Shown here: piece by piece, positions 16,792 through 25,412 of the stretch
Layout of the letters: every line of letters starts with the position of its first letter
How positions within the stretch are numbered: position 1 is the first letter of the stretch
Assembly: GCF_009617995.1 (NCBI RefSeq)
Contig: NZ_CP044129.1
Coordinates: forward strand, 2,356,001 to 2,420,000
Direction: 5' to 3'
Length of the DNA stretch: 64,000 nucleotides
Source of the DNA: Halomicrobium sp. LC1Hm
GTDB taxonomy: Archaea; Halobacteriota; Halobacteria; Halobacteriales; Haloarculaceae
Translations under genes and position numbers: made by a program
Notes under the pieces: model-generated
What the model saw: the letters and a program-made list of their open reading frames with translations, nothing else
Databases searched by the model: none
What the model was told of the DNA's origin: nothing

Positions 16792-18873
16792 CTACTGCGG
16801 GCTGGGTGAGCCGCTCTGCTGGCCCACTTCGCGTTCGAGCGCTTTGCCGGTGATGGACTTGAGCCGGTCGACCAGCGAGTCCTTCTCGGGCTCGCCGGCC
16901 AGGGCCACTTCCAGCACCTCGGAGATGTGTGAGACCGGGACGATCTCGATCATCTCCTCGTACTCCTCTTCGATCATCACGTCCTGGGTGTTTGCCTCGG
17001 GGATGATGACCGTATCGAGCCCGGACTTGGCCGCGGCCTCGATCTTGTGGGTCACGCCGCCGACGGGCAACACGTCGCCCCGGACCGACAGCGATCCGGT
17101 CATCGCGAGGTTCTGCTCGATCGGGACGTTCTCCAGTGCGGAGATGACCGCCGTCGCGACCGTGATCGAGGCGGAGTCGCCGTCGACACCGCCTTCGCCG
17201 GCCTGGACGAACTGGATGTGAACGTCCTTCTCGGAGATGTCCTCGTCCGAGAACTTCTTGATGATCGCCGAGACGTTCTGGACTGCCTCCTCGGCCATCT
17301 CCTTGAGCTGGCCGGTGGCGATCACCTGGCCGGGACCCTGCGAGGGCGTGACCTCCGCCATGACCGGGAGGACGATCCCGCTGTCCTCGCCCATCACGGC
17401 CAGGCCGTTGACGCGGCCGACCACGTCGCCCTCGTTGACGGTCAGCTCGTAGTCCTTGCGGCGTTCGATGTAGTCGTCTGCGAGCTGTTGCTCGATGGAG
17501 CGACTCCGACCTTTCGCCTGGAGCACGTCCTCGCGCGTGGTCACGTCCTGATCCTCCGCGCGGGCGATGTCGCCCGCGACGCGGACCAGTCCGCCCAGTT
17601 CGCGCAGCTTCAGGGTCAGGTGCCCCTTGCGGCCCGCACGGCGGCGGGCTTCGAGGATGATCTCCTCGACGGCATCGCGATCGAAGTGGGGGAGTCGCCC
17701 GTCGTTCTCGACTTCCTGCGCGATGAAGCGGGTGAGCTTCCGGCGCATCTCCGGGGTGTCCTCGATGGTGTCGTCCATGTACACCTCGTAGCCGTACCCC
17801 TTGATCCGGGAGCGCAGCGCGGGGTGCATGTTCTCCATGGCGTCGAGGTTCCCCGCCGCGATCATGATGAAGTCACAGGGGACCGGTTCGGTCTGGACCA
17901 TCGCGCCCGAGGAGCGCTCGGACTGGCCCGTGATGGAGAACTCGCCCTCCTGGATCGCGGTCATGAGCTTCTGCTGGCTGCGGATGTCCAGCGTGTTGAT
18001 CTCGTCGACGAACAGCACGCCCTTGTTGGCCTTGTGGATCGCGCCGGCCTCGACGCGGTCGTGGCTGGGCGTCTCCATTCCCCCCGACTGGAACGGGTCG
18101 TGGCGAACGTCGCCCAGCAGCGCACCGGCGTGGGCACCGGTCGCGTCCTCGAAGGGCGCGGTGGTCTGGTTCGACCGGTTGACCAGCAGGTTCGGGATCA
18201 TCGAGTCGTTGCCACGCGAGCCATAGCGGAACGCCAGGTAGATGACACCGGCCGCGAGGATCCCCAGCAGGACCGACCCCTGGATGATCAGCGCGTAGCC
18301 GATGATGATGGCGATGATGATCCACATCAGGAAGGTCCGCATCTGGTTGCGCTTGCGGGCCTCCTCCTTGTGGGCGTCGACGATCTGCTCACCTTTCCCG
18401 GCGGGGACGGTCCGAACCTTCGGCTCGTTTCCGTCGTCCGGGTTGTGGTAGACCAGAACGTCCTGTAGTTCCTCTTTCGGGAGCAGTTGGCTCATCGCTT
18501 TCGCCAGCATCGACTTGCCCGTCCCGGGCGAGCCGATCATCATCACGTGACGGCGCTGTTTGGCTGCCTTTTTGATGACGTCACGGGCGTGGTCCTGCCC
18601 GATGACCTGATCGACGAGTCGGTCGGGGACTTCGATGTCGCTGGTCGACTCGATGCCGAGCCCACCGAGGAGCCCGTCTTCGTCGTCGAGGGACGCGCCG
18701 CTCTCGACTTCGACCTCACTGCCGAGGTTGTCGAGGCCGCCACTTTCGGCCCCGCCACCCTCCTCAGTGTCACCAGCGTCGTCGGCCGCGCTGGGGTCGT
18801 CGTCTTCGGGCGGCGTCCCGGTCACCTCCCGCTCGTCGTCGGGAGTGTCGTCGATCTCGGTATTGTCGCTCAT
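16792..18873 (-). CDS. lonB: membrane-anchored ATP-dependent protease LonB
   Basis: This 693-residue archaeal LonB is an essential hexameric protease that degrades regulatory and membrane proteins in haloarchaea. An acidic disordered N-terminus (residues 1-75) precedes the AAA+ module, with Walker A GSPGTGKS near residue 115. An inserted membrane anchor of two helices (FLMWIIIAIIIGYALIIQGS, then a second) lies near residues 185-225. The Walker B region is KGVLFVDEINTL. The C-terminal protease domain has the Ser-Lys dyad: Ser in VDGDSASITVATAV (about residue 565) and Lys in GGVTHKIEAAAKSG (about residue 608). The start is the ATG at 18873 rather than the longer frame upstream. It is followed at once by a CPBP protease gene. 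Confidence 0.96.
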   Translation of the reverse strand: MSDNTEIDDTPDDEREVTGTPPEDDDPSAADDAGDTEEGGGAESGGLDNLGSEVEVESGASLDDEDGLLGGLGIESTSDIEVPDRLVDQVIGQDHARDVIKKAAKQRRHVMMIGSPGTGKSMLAKAMSQLLPKEELQDVLVYHNPDDGNEPKVRTVPAGKGEQIVDAHKEEARKRNQMRTFLMWIIIAIIIGYALIIQGSVLLGILAAGVIYLAFRYGSRGNDSMIPNLLVNRSNQTTAPFEDATGAHAGALLGDVRHDPFQSGGMETPSHDRVEAGAIHKANKGVLFVDEINTLDIRSQQKLMTAIQEGEFSITGQSERSSGAMVQTEPVPCDFIMIAAGNLDAMENMHPALRSRIKGYGYEVYMDDTIEDTPEMRRKLTRFIAQEVENDGRLPHFDRDAVEEIILEARRRAGRKGHLTLKLRELGGLVRVAGDIARAEDQDVTTREDVLQAKGRSRSIEQQLADDYIERRKDYELTVNEGDVVGRVNGLAVMGEDSGIVLPVMAEVTPSQGPGQVIATGQLKEMAEEAVQNVSAIIKKFSDEDISEKDVHIQFVQAGEGGVDGDSASITVATAVISALENVPIEQNLAMTGSLSVRGDVLPVGGVTHKIEAAAKSGLDTVIIPEANTQDVMIEEEYEEMIEIVPVSHISEVLEVALAGEPEKDSLVDRLKSITGKALEREVGQQSGSPSPQ

Positions 18874-19031
18874 ACAAACGTTGCTAACACCAGATTGGAG
18901 GGACTGTCCACTGATATACTTTCTCCCCGCGACCGTGCTTGCCACACGAGTGGAACCGCAAGAGGGGAGCCGATTGTGCTGGTGAAAGACCACTCGTCGG
19001 GTTTATCATTTCCGACACCCAGAGATGGGGT

Positions 19032-19580
19032 ATGCGGGGTTTCTACATCGGTCGATTCCAGCCGTACCACAACGGCCACCACACGGTCGTCGAGGAGATC
19101 GCGACCGAGGTCGACGAACTCGTCCTGGGGATCGGAAGCGCGGGCGACTCCCACACGGACCACGATCCGTTCACTGCCGGCGAGCGGATCATGATGATCA
19201 CGCGCGCGGTCCGCGAGTTCGAGCGCGCGAACGACCTGGTCACGTACGTGGTCCCCATCGAGGACCTGAACCGCAACTCGGTGTGGGTGAGCCATGTCCA
19301 GAGCATGTCGCCGACCTTCGACGTGGCCTACTCCAACAACCCGCTGGTGATCCAGCTGTTCGAGGAGGCGGGCATCGAGGTCCGACAGTCGAAGATGTTC
19401 GACCGGGAGCGGCTGGAAGGCAGTGACATCCGGGAGGCGATGATCGAGGGGGACGCGTGGCGCGAACGCGTCCCCGACGCCGTCGTCGAGACGATCGAAG
19501 AGGTACACGGCGTCCAGCGGATCCGGACCGTCGCCAAAGACGACGTGGTCGAACGCTGGGAAGCCGGTGACGACGAGTGA
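19032..19580 (+). CDS. nadM: nicotinamide-nucleotide adenylyltransferase
   Basis: This 182-residue archaeal NadM-type enzyme makes NAD+ from NMN and ATP. It starts MRGFYIGRFQPYHNGHHTVV, which contains the nucleotidyltransferase GRFQPxHNGH signature; the second His-rich turn follows. The VPIEDLNRNSVWVSHVQSM and SNNPLVIQLFEEAGIEV blocks fit archaeal NadM, as does SDIREAMIEGDAWRERVP (the S-x-x-I/R motif that closes the active site). A TATA-like GTTTATCA lies about 30 bases upstream of the ATG, implying a leaderless mRNA. It overlaps the SAM hydrolase gene by one base. Confidence 0.94.
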   Translation: MRGFYIGRFQPYHNGHHTVVEEIATEVDELVLGIGSAGDSHTDHDPFTAGERIMMITRAVREFERANDLVTYVVPIEDLNRNSVWVSHVQSMSPTFDVAYSNNPLVIQLFEEAGIEVRQSKMFDRERLEGSDIREAMIEGDAWRERVPDAVVETIEEVHGVQRIRTVAKDDVVERWEAGDDE

Positions 19581-20344
19581 TGATCACGCTCAGTAGCGAC
19601 TTCGGTTCGCCGTACCCCGCAGCGATGAAGGGCGTCATCCTCCAGGACAGCGACGCGCGCATCGTCGACGTGAGCCACGAGTTCCCCCGGCAGGACGTTC
19701 CCGGCGCGGCGTTCTGGCTCCGGGAGGTGCTGCCGTACTTCCCGCCGGCAGTCCACTGTGTCGTCGTCGATCCCGGCGTCGGGACCGACCGGGCGGCGAT
19801 CGTCGTTCGGGTCGGCGACCACGCGATCGTCGCGCCGGACAACGGCGTCGCGCTCCCGGCCGCCAGGGCGATCGCGGACGACGGTGACGTGATCGAGGTC
19901 TTCGAGATCGAGACCGACGAGCCGGCGAGCGCGACCTTCCACGGTCGGGACGTGTTCGCGCCGATGGCGGCCGTCGTCCACGAGATCGGTGTCGACTCTC
20001 TCCACGAGGTCGCGGATCTCGTTCGGGCCGACGGCTACGAAGCGCTCGCCTTCCCGGAGCCGACCGTGAGTCAGACCGGTGCCAGCGGCGCGGTGCTCGT
20101 CGTCGACGGGTTCGGGAACGCGATCACGAACGTGCCGGGCGAGGCGATCGAGAGCCGGTTCGGCCAGCAGGTCCGGATCAACGGCGAGCCCGCACCGGTC
20201 AGACGGACGTACGCGACGGTGGAACCGGGCCAGCGACTCGTCACCGTCGGCAGCCACGGCAACGTCGAACTCGCGGTGAATCGCGGGCGCGGGGACGAGG
20301 CCTTCCGCGTCGACGCTGGCGATCGAGTGGAGCTGTCGTACTAG
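19580..20344 (+). CDS. SAM hydrolase (SAM hydroxide adenosyltransferase, DUF62)
   Basis: This 254-residue enzyme belongs to the DUF62 family, related to bacterial fluorinases, which splits S-adenosylmethionine with water to adenosine and methionine. The start ITLSSDFGSPYPAAMKGVIL carries the family Asp. Other hallmarks are HCVVVDPGVGTDR, IVAPDNGV, ATFHGRDVFAPMAA and the C-terminal beta-barrel DGFGNAITNVPG. It begins at the ATG that overlaps the nadM stop (an in-frame GTG lies 3 bases earlier), so the two genes form an operon with translational coupling. The likely role is removal of excess SAM. Confidence 0.9.
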   Translation: MITLSSDFGSPYPAAMKGVILQDSDARIVDVSHEFPRQDVPGAAFWLREVLPYFPPAVHCVVVDPGVGTDRAAIVVRVGDHAIVAPDNGVALPAARAIADDGDVIEVFEIETDEPASATFHGRDVFAPMAAVVHEIGVDSLHEVADLVRADGYEALAFPEPTVSQTGASGAVLVVDGFGNAITNVPGEAIESRFGQQVRINGEPAPVRRTYATVEPGQRLVTVGSHGNVELAVNRGRGDEAFRVDAGDRVELSY

Positions 20345-20345
20345 T

Positions 20346-20361
20346 TTTAGGCACTCCGAAA
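20346..20361. promoter_or_regulatory. DtxR/SirR-type box 1 (imperfect)
   Basis: TTTAGG, four bases, CCGAAA: one mismatch from the palindrome seen at 20381. It begins two bases after the SAM hydrolase stop codon, so it does not control that gene. It may be an extra upstream site for the promoter at 20371-20400. Confidence 0.45.
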
Positions 20362-20380
20362 AACCGACAAGCTTATTACT

Positions 20381-20396
20381 TTTAGGCTGTCCTAAA
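20381..20396. promoter_or_regulatory. DtxR/SirR-type box 2 (perfect palindrome)
   Basis: TTTAGG-CTGT-CCTAAA is a perfect 16-base palindrome matching the form of iron- or manganese-dependent DtxR-family operators (IdeR, SirR, Idr) in haloarchaea. A TATA-like CTTATTAC lies at about 20371-20378 and an ATG follows 3 bases after the box. A bound repressor would therefore cover the start of a leaderless transcript. The identity of the regulator is inferred from the motif. Confidence 0.6.
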
Positions 20397-20399
20397 CAA

Positions 20400-20585
20400 A
20401 TGCGTGGGTCGCCGACGGTCGTGATCGTTCCCTGGTTCCGGGAACACACTCCGTGGAGGCCGTCGAGCCCCACCGTCTCAGGTCCCAGTTGCATCGTCGG
20501 CCACCGTGGCCATACCCTGGCGGCTGTGGGCATCGCTGCCGCCACCGTCTGTCCCTCTATCCATCATCTCCAGTTTTTAGGTTAG
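20400..20585 (+). CDS. possible small ORF behind an iron-box promoter
   Basis: This 61-codon frame starts MRGSPTVVIVPWFREHTPWR at an ATG placed ideally for a leaderless transcript from the TATA element and box 2. The product is not acidic, has no recognisable domain or membrane helix and ends within box 3. Placement favours expression of something here, but the composition argues against a conserved haloarchaeal protein. It could equally be the 5' part of an untranslated regulatory RNA or a decayed gene. Treat the coding call as weak. Confidence 0.3.
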   Translation: MRGSPTVVIVPWFREHTPWRPSSPTVSGPSCIVGHRGHTLAAVGIAAATVCPSIHHLQFLG

Positions 20586-20591
20586 CCAAAA
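20576..20591. promoter_or_regulatory. DtxR/SirR-type box 3 (imperfect)
   Basis: TTTAGG-TTAG-CCAAAA has one mismatch in the second arm. On the minus strand it precedes ATGATGGATAGAGG by about 9 bases, which opens a 29-codon frame. It may therefore serve a leftward transcript facing the one from box 2, although no TATA element is evident on that side. Confidence 0.45.
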
Positions 20592-20735
20592 GCCAGGTGC
20601 TCTTAGCTACTGAGCCTCCGGAGAGTTCGACTCCGAAACGGCCGGCGAACGCCCCTACTACTGTGTCCCCCACGAAATGGCGAGCATGGAAGGGACCATG
20701 GTCGTCGAGGAGTAACGCGGTCGCGCTCTGTTTTA

Positions 20736-20813
20736 TACTGCCGGCTGTAACTTCGTGAAGAGCTTCGCCACTCCGGGGTGGCGAAATCGTTCACAGATGT
20801 ACAGCCGGTAGTA
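20736..20813. repeat. dispersed nested palindrome, family A copy 1
   Basis: This 78-base element has three nested inverted repeats: outer TACTGCCGGCTGT with ACAGCCGGTAGTA, middle GTGAA with TTCAC, inner TTCGCCAC with GTGGCGAA around a CCGG centre. The copy at 62787-62864 has the same length and differs at only a few positions. A third, 74 bases long and more diverged, is at 29322-29395. All are intergenic, and there is no coding content. They could be miniature mobile elements, REP-like sequences or structured RNA terminators. Confidence 0.85.
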
Positions 20814-20925
20814 GTAGCCACACGACGCCAGTGCGGTCGGCGTGGCGGGGAGCTCGATTCCGACGACAGCCGTCGCTACTCCGGCAGTCGAAGAAAAAAT
20901 CGAAGGTGGTCGTCGACGGGCGTCG

Positions 20926-22512
20926 TTACGCGTCCGAGGAGATGACGTCGTCGATCCGGGCGATCATCGTCGCGGCCTCGGTCGCGCTCTCGACGGCTTC
21001 GCGCTTGACCGCGGCGGGGTCGAGCACGCCGTAGTCGACCGGGTCGTCGATGACGCCGGTCTGGCCCTCGCTGATGATGCCTGCGATGCCCTCACTCTCG
21101 TGTTCGGCGCGCAGGTCGACCAGCGCGTCGATCGGGTCCATGCCCGTGTTCTCCGCGAGCGTGCGCGGGATCACGTCGACGGCGTCGGCGAAGGACTCGA
21201 CGGCGAGTTGCTTGCGGCCCTCGATGGACGCGGCCTCGCTCCGGATGTGGTCCGCGATGGCGATCTCGGAGGCACCGGCACCGGGGACGACGCCGCCCTT
21301 GTCGAGCGCGGCGACGACCACGTCGAGCGCGTCGTTGAGCGCGCGTTCGAGTTCGTCCGTGACGTGGTCGGTCCCGCCGCGGGCGAAGATCGTCACCGTC
21401 TCGGAGCTGGCACCGCCCTGCACGAAGGCCAGTTCCTCGTCGCCGTACTTCTGGACGCTCACGTCCTCGGCCTCGCCGAGGTCCTCGGCCTCCAGCGTGT
21501 CGACGGAGCCCACGCGGCTCGCGCCGGTGGTGTGGGTCACGTCCTGGAGTTCGTCGCTGTCGACGCCGTCGAAGGCGACGATGCCCTCCTTGGAGAGCTG
21601 TGCGCCGACGCGGTCGTCGACGTCACCGGAGACGAACACGACGTCTGCGCCGACCGCAGCGATGGCCTCGGCGTAGCTCGACAGCTCCTCCTCTTCGGCC
21701 TCGATGGCGGCGTTGAGCTGGTCGACGCTGGAGACGTTGTACTCGGCGTCGATGTTGCTCTCCTGGACTTCGAGGTCGGCGTCGATCACGGCGATGGTCG
21801 CGTCGGCGACCGAGCTCAGCATGTTGCCGTGGACCGGCTCCTCCTCGATGATGATGCCCTCGACGAGCTCCGTCGCAGAGGAAGACGAGCCGGCCTGGCT
21901 CCGAATCGCGATCTGGTCACGCGTCGAGCCGGGGCCGTCGGTCGCCTGTCGGACGGCGGCGACGACGGTCTCGGCGAGTGCGCCGGCCTCCACGTCGCCG
22001 GTGCCCTTCCCCGTCATGGAGGACTCGGCGACGCTGGTCAGCGTCTCGTCGTCGATGTCGACATCCAGCACTTCGCCGTCGATGGCTTCCTGGGCGAGCT
22101 GTGCCGCCTCGTGGTAGCCTTCGACGATCGTCGTCGGGTGGACGTCGTCTTCGAGCAGGTCCTCGGCCTGTGTCAGGAGCTGACCGGCCAGGACGGACGC
22201 TGTCGTGGTGCCGTCGCCGACCTCGTCTTCCTGGGTCTCGGCGACTTCGACGATCATCTGGGCCGCGGGATGCTCGATGTCCATCTCGTCGAGAATCGTC
22301 GCACCGTCGTTGGTGATGACGACATCGCCCGAGTCCGAGACGAGCATCTTGTCCATGCCACGGGGGCCGAGTGTCGTCCGTACGGACTCGGTAACTGCCT
22401 TCCCGGCGGCGATGTTCGAACTCTGTGCGTCGTCTCCTTGCGTACGCTGGGCGTCCTCGTCGAGAATGAAGAGAGGCTGGCCACCCATGCGTCGCTGGCC
22501 GGACTGTGACAT
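20926..22512 (-). CDS. thermosome (group II chaperonin) subunit
   Basis: This 528-residue archaeal chaperonin subunit (CCT/TCP-1 family) assembles into a double-ring ATP-driven folding machine. The start [20 protein letters not shown] leads to [35 protein letters not shown] and [17 protein letters not shown], the ATP-binding GDGTT loop. [18 protein letters not shown] is the conserved intermediate/equatorial block. It lacks the Gly/Met-rich tail of some paralogues, ending [12 protein letters not shown]. The start at 22512 is chosen because a strong TATA box lies 36-44 bases upstream. Haloarchaea usually carry two or three paralogues, so the exact subunit letter is not assigned. Confidence 0.96.
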   Translation of the reverse strand: MSQSGQRRMGGQPLFILDEDAQRTQGDDAQSSNIAAGKAVTESVRTTLGPRGMDKMLVSDSGDVVITNDGATILDEMDIEHPAAQMIVEVAETQEDEVGDGTTTASVLAGQLLTQAEDLLEDDVHPTTIVEGYHEAAQLAQEAIDGEVLDVDIDDETLTSVAESSMTGKGTGDVEAGALAETVVAAVRQATDGPGSTRDQIAIRSQAGSSSSATELVEGIIIEEEPVHGNMLSSVADATIAVIDADLEVQESNIDAEYNVSSVDQLNAAIEAEEEELSSYAEAIAAVGADVVFVSGDVDDRVGAQLSKEGIVAFDGVDSDELQDVTHTTGASRVGSVDTLEAEDLGEAEDVSVQKYGDEELAFVQGGASSETVTIFARGGTDHVTDELERALNDALDVVVAALDKGGVVPGAGASEIAIADHIRSEAASIEGRKQLAVESFADAVDVIPRTLAENTGMDPIDALVDLRAEHESEGIAGIISEGQTGVIDDPVDYGVLDPAAVKREAVESATEAATMIARIDDVISSDA

Positions 22513-22547
22513 TGTTGTATACCTCACTTATGTGTCGTTAGCGGTTC

Positions 22548-22556
22548 TATATAAAA
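22548..22556 (-). promoter_or_regulatory. TATA box of the thermosome gene
   Basis: TTTTATATA on the minus strand, 36-44 bases before the thermosome ATG, predicts a transcript start with a leader of about 10-15 bases. It is one of the strongest TATA elements in the window, as expected for a heat-inducible, highly expressed chaperonin. Confidence 0.65.
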
Positions 22557-22650
22557 CCATCGGTAGGGAGAGAGCCCCCGAGGACACTCGCGGCCGCCCG
22601 ATCGGCCGGACCGTCAACGCTTTACTACCCGAACCCGCCACGTTAGTGCA

Positions 22651-23460
22651 ATGCTGGAGCTGGAGCACGGGTTCCGGGTCGTCGACGTACACGCGCGACT
22701 GGAGCCCGAGGCGTCTCGGCGTCCGCGGGAGGGGATGGGCGAGCCCGAACGGCTGGAACGCGAGATGCACCAGGCCGGGGTCGTCCGCGCCGTCGCGTAC
22801 TCCGACTACCGCGAGCGGGGCTATCTGAAGGCGAACAACGCCGTGGCCCGGATGACCGTGGGCCGTCCGATGGTCGCGTTCGCACGCGTCGACGGTGCCC
22901 GCGATCCGGGCGCGGGGGCCGGCTCCCGGCTCAGGAACATCACGGCCTCGCGCGAGGAGTACCACACCTCGCCCGAAGACATCGAGCAGTACGCGTACGA
23001 CGACCGATTCGTCGGGTTCAAGCTCCACCCCGCCAGAGACGGCCTCCCCGACGAGGCCGTCCTCGAAGAACTCGCCGCCGTCGACAAGCCGATCCTGGTT
23101 CACGGCGGCGAGGAGTTCCCGCCGAGCGCCGTCGAAGAGCACTTCCTGCAGTACGATCTGCCGGTGATCGTCGGCCACTTCGGCGCACACCCGCTGCGGC
23201 GCGACCTGATGCACGAGTCGATCGACCTCCTCGAAGCGTACGACCAGTGCTACCTCGAAACGAGCGCGGTCCGCTATCGGGACCCCCTGGAGCGAGCGAT
23301 CATGGAACATCCGGATCGAGTCTGCTTCGGGAGCGGTGCGCCCAACGTCCACCCGAACGTCGCCGTCATGGAGATTCTGACCCTCGACGTGCCCGAGGAC
23401 GCGATGAAGAAAGTCTTCTCGAACAACCCCGTCCGCGTCATCGAAGAACTCGCACCGTAG
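22651..23460 (+). CDS. amidohydrolase-family (TIM barrel) protein
   Basis: This 269-residue protein resembles amidohydrolase family 2 metal hydrolases and decarboxylases. The N-terminal VDVHARLEP supplies the first DxH metal site. Further His residues are in [13 protein letters not shown] and [15 protein letters not shown]. At the position where the family normally has FGSDxP with a catalytic Asp, this protein has [10 protein letters not shown], so the usual Asp is replaced by Gly. It may have an altered mechanism or be non-catalytic. It is monocistronic and divergent from the thermosome gene. The substrate is unknown. Confidence 0.8.
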   Translation: MLELEHGFRVVDVHARLEPEASRRPREGMGEPERLEREMHQAGVVRAVAYSDYRERGYLKANNAVARMTVGRPMVAFARVDGARDPGAGAGSRLRNITASREEYHTSPEDIEQYAYDDRFVGFKLHPARDGLPDEAVLEELAAVDKPILVHGGEEFPPSAVEEHFLQYDLPVIVGHFGAHPLRRDLMHESIDLLEAYDQCYLETSAVRYRDPLERAIMEHPDRVCFGSGAPNVHPNVAVMEILTLDVPEDAMKKVFSNNPVRVIEELAP

Positions 23461-23486
23461 CGCCGGGAGCCGCCGGCCGATGTCGG

Positions 23487-24407
23487 TTACGCCGTCGGAC
23501 TGTCGTCGCGGTCGTCGTACACCTCGACGGCGCGGTCTCTGCGTGCGGACCGACCGTTGGGGTTGCGCCGCGGCGGGGCGTCGTGCCGACGGGCCGTGAC
23601 GCCGTCTTTCCCCCCGAGAGCGGTGCCACGAAGGACGCGCCGACCGGTCCCGAGCCACTGTGAGGGGTCGGCTTCGCCCCGGATCACGTCCACCAGCGAG
23701 TCGACGGCGTCGCGACCGGCGTGGGCGACGACACGGCGTGCGACGGTCGGGCGGACGCCGTAGTTTTTCACCAGCCGATAGGTCAGCGACTGGTACTTGG
23801 CGTGCCAGTCTTTCTGTCGGATCCCGCCGTCGGCCTCGAACTCGCTGCGGACGCACATCCCGCTCTCCCAGGTCACCTCGTGGTCGCTCTCTGCCAGCCG
23901 GTGGGCCAGATCGCGGCTCCCGCCGATGTCGAGGTACTCGTCGAAGCCGTCCAGTTCGTCCAGCACGTGGCTGGCGAACGCGACGTTGCCGGGGTTGAAG
24001 TAGGTCACGTCACGCCCCGCAATCGTCCGTTCTTCCGGAGCCTCGGTCGTCATCCCGGCCGGGAGCTTGCGGTGGGTGGGTCCGGTGACGACGGCGGCGT
24101 TGCCCAGCGCGTCGGTCACCGCGTCGAGCCACCCGTCCTCGACCGAGAACGAACGATCGAGCAGCGCAACGGCGTCCCCGGTCGCGCGGTCGATACCCGC
24201 GTTGCGGGCCGTGTTGATGGTCCGGTCGGCGATCTCGACGAGCACCTCCACGTCGTCGCGCGCTCGGACCATCCCCGTGGTGCCGTCGGCCGACGGGCCG
24301 TTGACCACGATGGTCTCGGCGTCGGGGACGTGGGCCGTCAGGGTGTCGAGACACCGTGACAGCTCTTCCCGACCGTTGAGTGTCGGGACGACCACGGAGA
24401 GATTCAT
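23487..24407 (-). CDS. family 2 glycosyltransferase
   Basis: This 306-residue GT-A fold glycosyltransferase starts MNLSVVVPTLNGREELSRCL. The NTARNAGIDRATGDAVALLD segment (about residues 67-86) holds the family's nucleotide-sugar region. GNVAFASHVLDELDGFDEYL matches the acceptor-side motif of GT2 enzymes. The last 50 residues are basic (ARRHDAPPRRNPNGRSARRD), unlike the rest, and probably disordered. The ATG at 24407 is chosen over a very long open frame. It follows the methyltransferase gene at 24491-25195 on the same strand, so the two may modify the same surface glycan or lipid (inference). Confidence 0.85.
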   Translation of the reverse strand: MNLSVVVPTLNGREELSRCLDTLTAHVPDAETIVVNGPSADGTTGMVRARDDVEVLVEIADRTINTARNAGIDRATGDAVALLDRSFSVEDGWLDAVTDALGNAAVVTGPTHRKLPAGMTTEAPEERTIAGRDVTYFNPGNVAFASHVLDELDGFDEYLDIGGSRDLAHRLAESDHEVTWESGMCVRSEFEADGGIRQKDWHAKYQSLTYRLVKNYGVRPTVARRVVAHAGRDAVDSLVDVIRGEADPSQWLGTGRRVLRGTALGGKDGVTARRHDAPPRRNPNGRSARRDRAVEVYDDRDDSPTA

Positions 24408-24490
24408 GGACCAACCACGACGCTCGAAGGTCTTAAAGATCACCGAATGACGGCCGGTATTTCGGAGTATCCGTCCGAAAACGGGCGGAA

Positions 24491-25195
24491 TTAAACGCGC
24501 GTGTCCCAGTAGGAGACCGACGCGACCTTGTCGCCGACGGGACTCGCGCCGACGACCTCGTCGATCGATCGGAAGCCGGACGCGAGATCGTTCGGGATCT
24601 TCCGGTAGAAACCGTAGGGGAGGACGAAGTCGTGTGCTTCGCCGGCCAGTTCGAGCCCCGCGCCGTCGAGGAGCCGGTCGACCTCCCACCGAGAGTAGAG
24701 GCGCGATCCCATCGGGAGCGCCCAGTTGTACAGCGACCGCAGCGAGAAGCGATTGAACGTGTCGAAAAAGACCTGGTGCTTGGAGACCCGGCGCATCTCC
24801 GCGAGGAAGGAGGCCGGCGTGTCCGCCAGGTGGAAAAAGCGCATGGCGACGACGGTGTCGAAGTGGTCGTCGGGGAAGGGCAGTCGAGCGGCGTCGCCAC
24901 GCATGAACTCCACGTGGTCGTCGACGCCGGCCGATTTCGCCTTCTCGCGGCCCTGTGAGAGCATCGGGCCGGAGATGTCCAGGCCGACGATGTCGGCACC
25001 GCGATCGGCCAGCATCGCGGTGAAGCGCCCGGTTCCACAGGCTACTTCGAGCACGGACTTGTCGTCGACCGGACCGATGGCGTCGAGGACGGCCTCCTTC
25101 TCGCGGCGGTCGATGAGTTGTCCGCCACGGGAGAAGCGCTTTGACTCGTACTCCTCGGCGACATCGTCGGTCTGGTACCACTCCTGCCCTTTCAC
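24491..25195 (-). CDS. class I SAM-dependent methyltransferase
   Basis: This 234-residue protein has the Rossmann methyltransferase core. Motif I is VLEVACGTGRFTAMLA (about residues 47-62), motif II is ADIVGLDISGPML, and FPDDHFDTVVAMRFFHLAD is the motif IV region of the UbiE/Methyltransf_11 type. The start is GTG. The beginning (WYQTDDVAEEYESKRFSRGG) is typical of small-molecule or lipid methyltransferases. It is co-oriented with and 83 bases upstream of the glycosyltransferase. The substrate is not known. Confidence 0.85.
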   Translation of the reverse strand: MKGQEWYQTDDVAEEYESKRFSRGGQLIDRREKEAVLDAIGPVDDKSVLEVACGTGRFTAMLADRGADIVGLDISGPMLSQGREKAKSAGVDDHVEFMRGDAARLPFPDDHFDTVVAMRFFHLADTPASFLAEMRRVSKHQVFFDTFNRFSLRSLYNWALPMGSRLYSRWEVDRLLDGAGLELAGEAHDFVLPYGFYRKIPNDLASGFRSIDEVVGASPVGDKVASVSYWDTRV

Positions 25196-25357
25196 GGTAT
25201 CGGGTGATGGCTACCCGGGGATAAAACGGTGCTGTTTCACCGTAGTACGTCGTCGGTCAGACAGATCGAGCGCGGTCAGCGGGCAGTTCTGGCGGCGGCC
25301 AGCGTGGCACGCGTCAGAAAATATAAGGAGTCATTATACACACTGTAGACTTCCTAT

Positions 25358-25371
25358 TGTATGGTCATACA
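25358..25371. promoter_or_regulatory. palindrome upstream of the winged-helix gene
   Basis: TGTATG-GT-CATACA is a perfect inverted repeat in an AT-rich stretch (25,315-25,385), 42 bases before the ATG of the small winged-helix regulator. It could be an autoregulatory operator beside the TATA region. There is no direct proof. Confidence 0.4.
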
Positions 25372-25412
25372 TATAGCCAAGTTTTACCAGTACCCTCGGG
25401 GGAGTAGCGTGT

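Larger units (their letters stand above)
20345..20925. other. 581-base intergenic region with regulatory and repeat elements
   Basis: Between the SAM hydrolase and thermosome genes no conserved coding region is recognised. The segment holds three TTTAGG-N4-CCTAAA-like palindromes (20346-20361, 20381-20396, 20576-20591), a short open frame placed exactly after the second one, and a copy of the dispersed nested palindrome (20736-20813). The remainder, 20592-20735, is without features I can name. Confidence 0.6.

Noticed and set aside
20842-22509. Long open frame (555 codons) antisense to the thermosome gene
   Set aside because: It mirrors the codon bias of the thermosome gene and has no promoter or recognisable domains.
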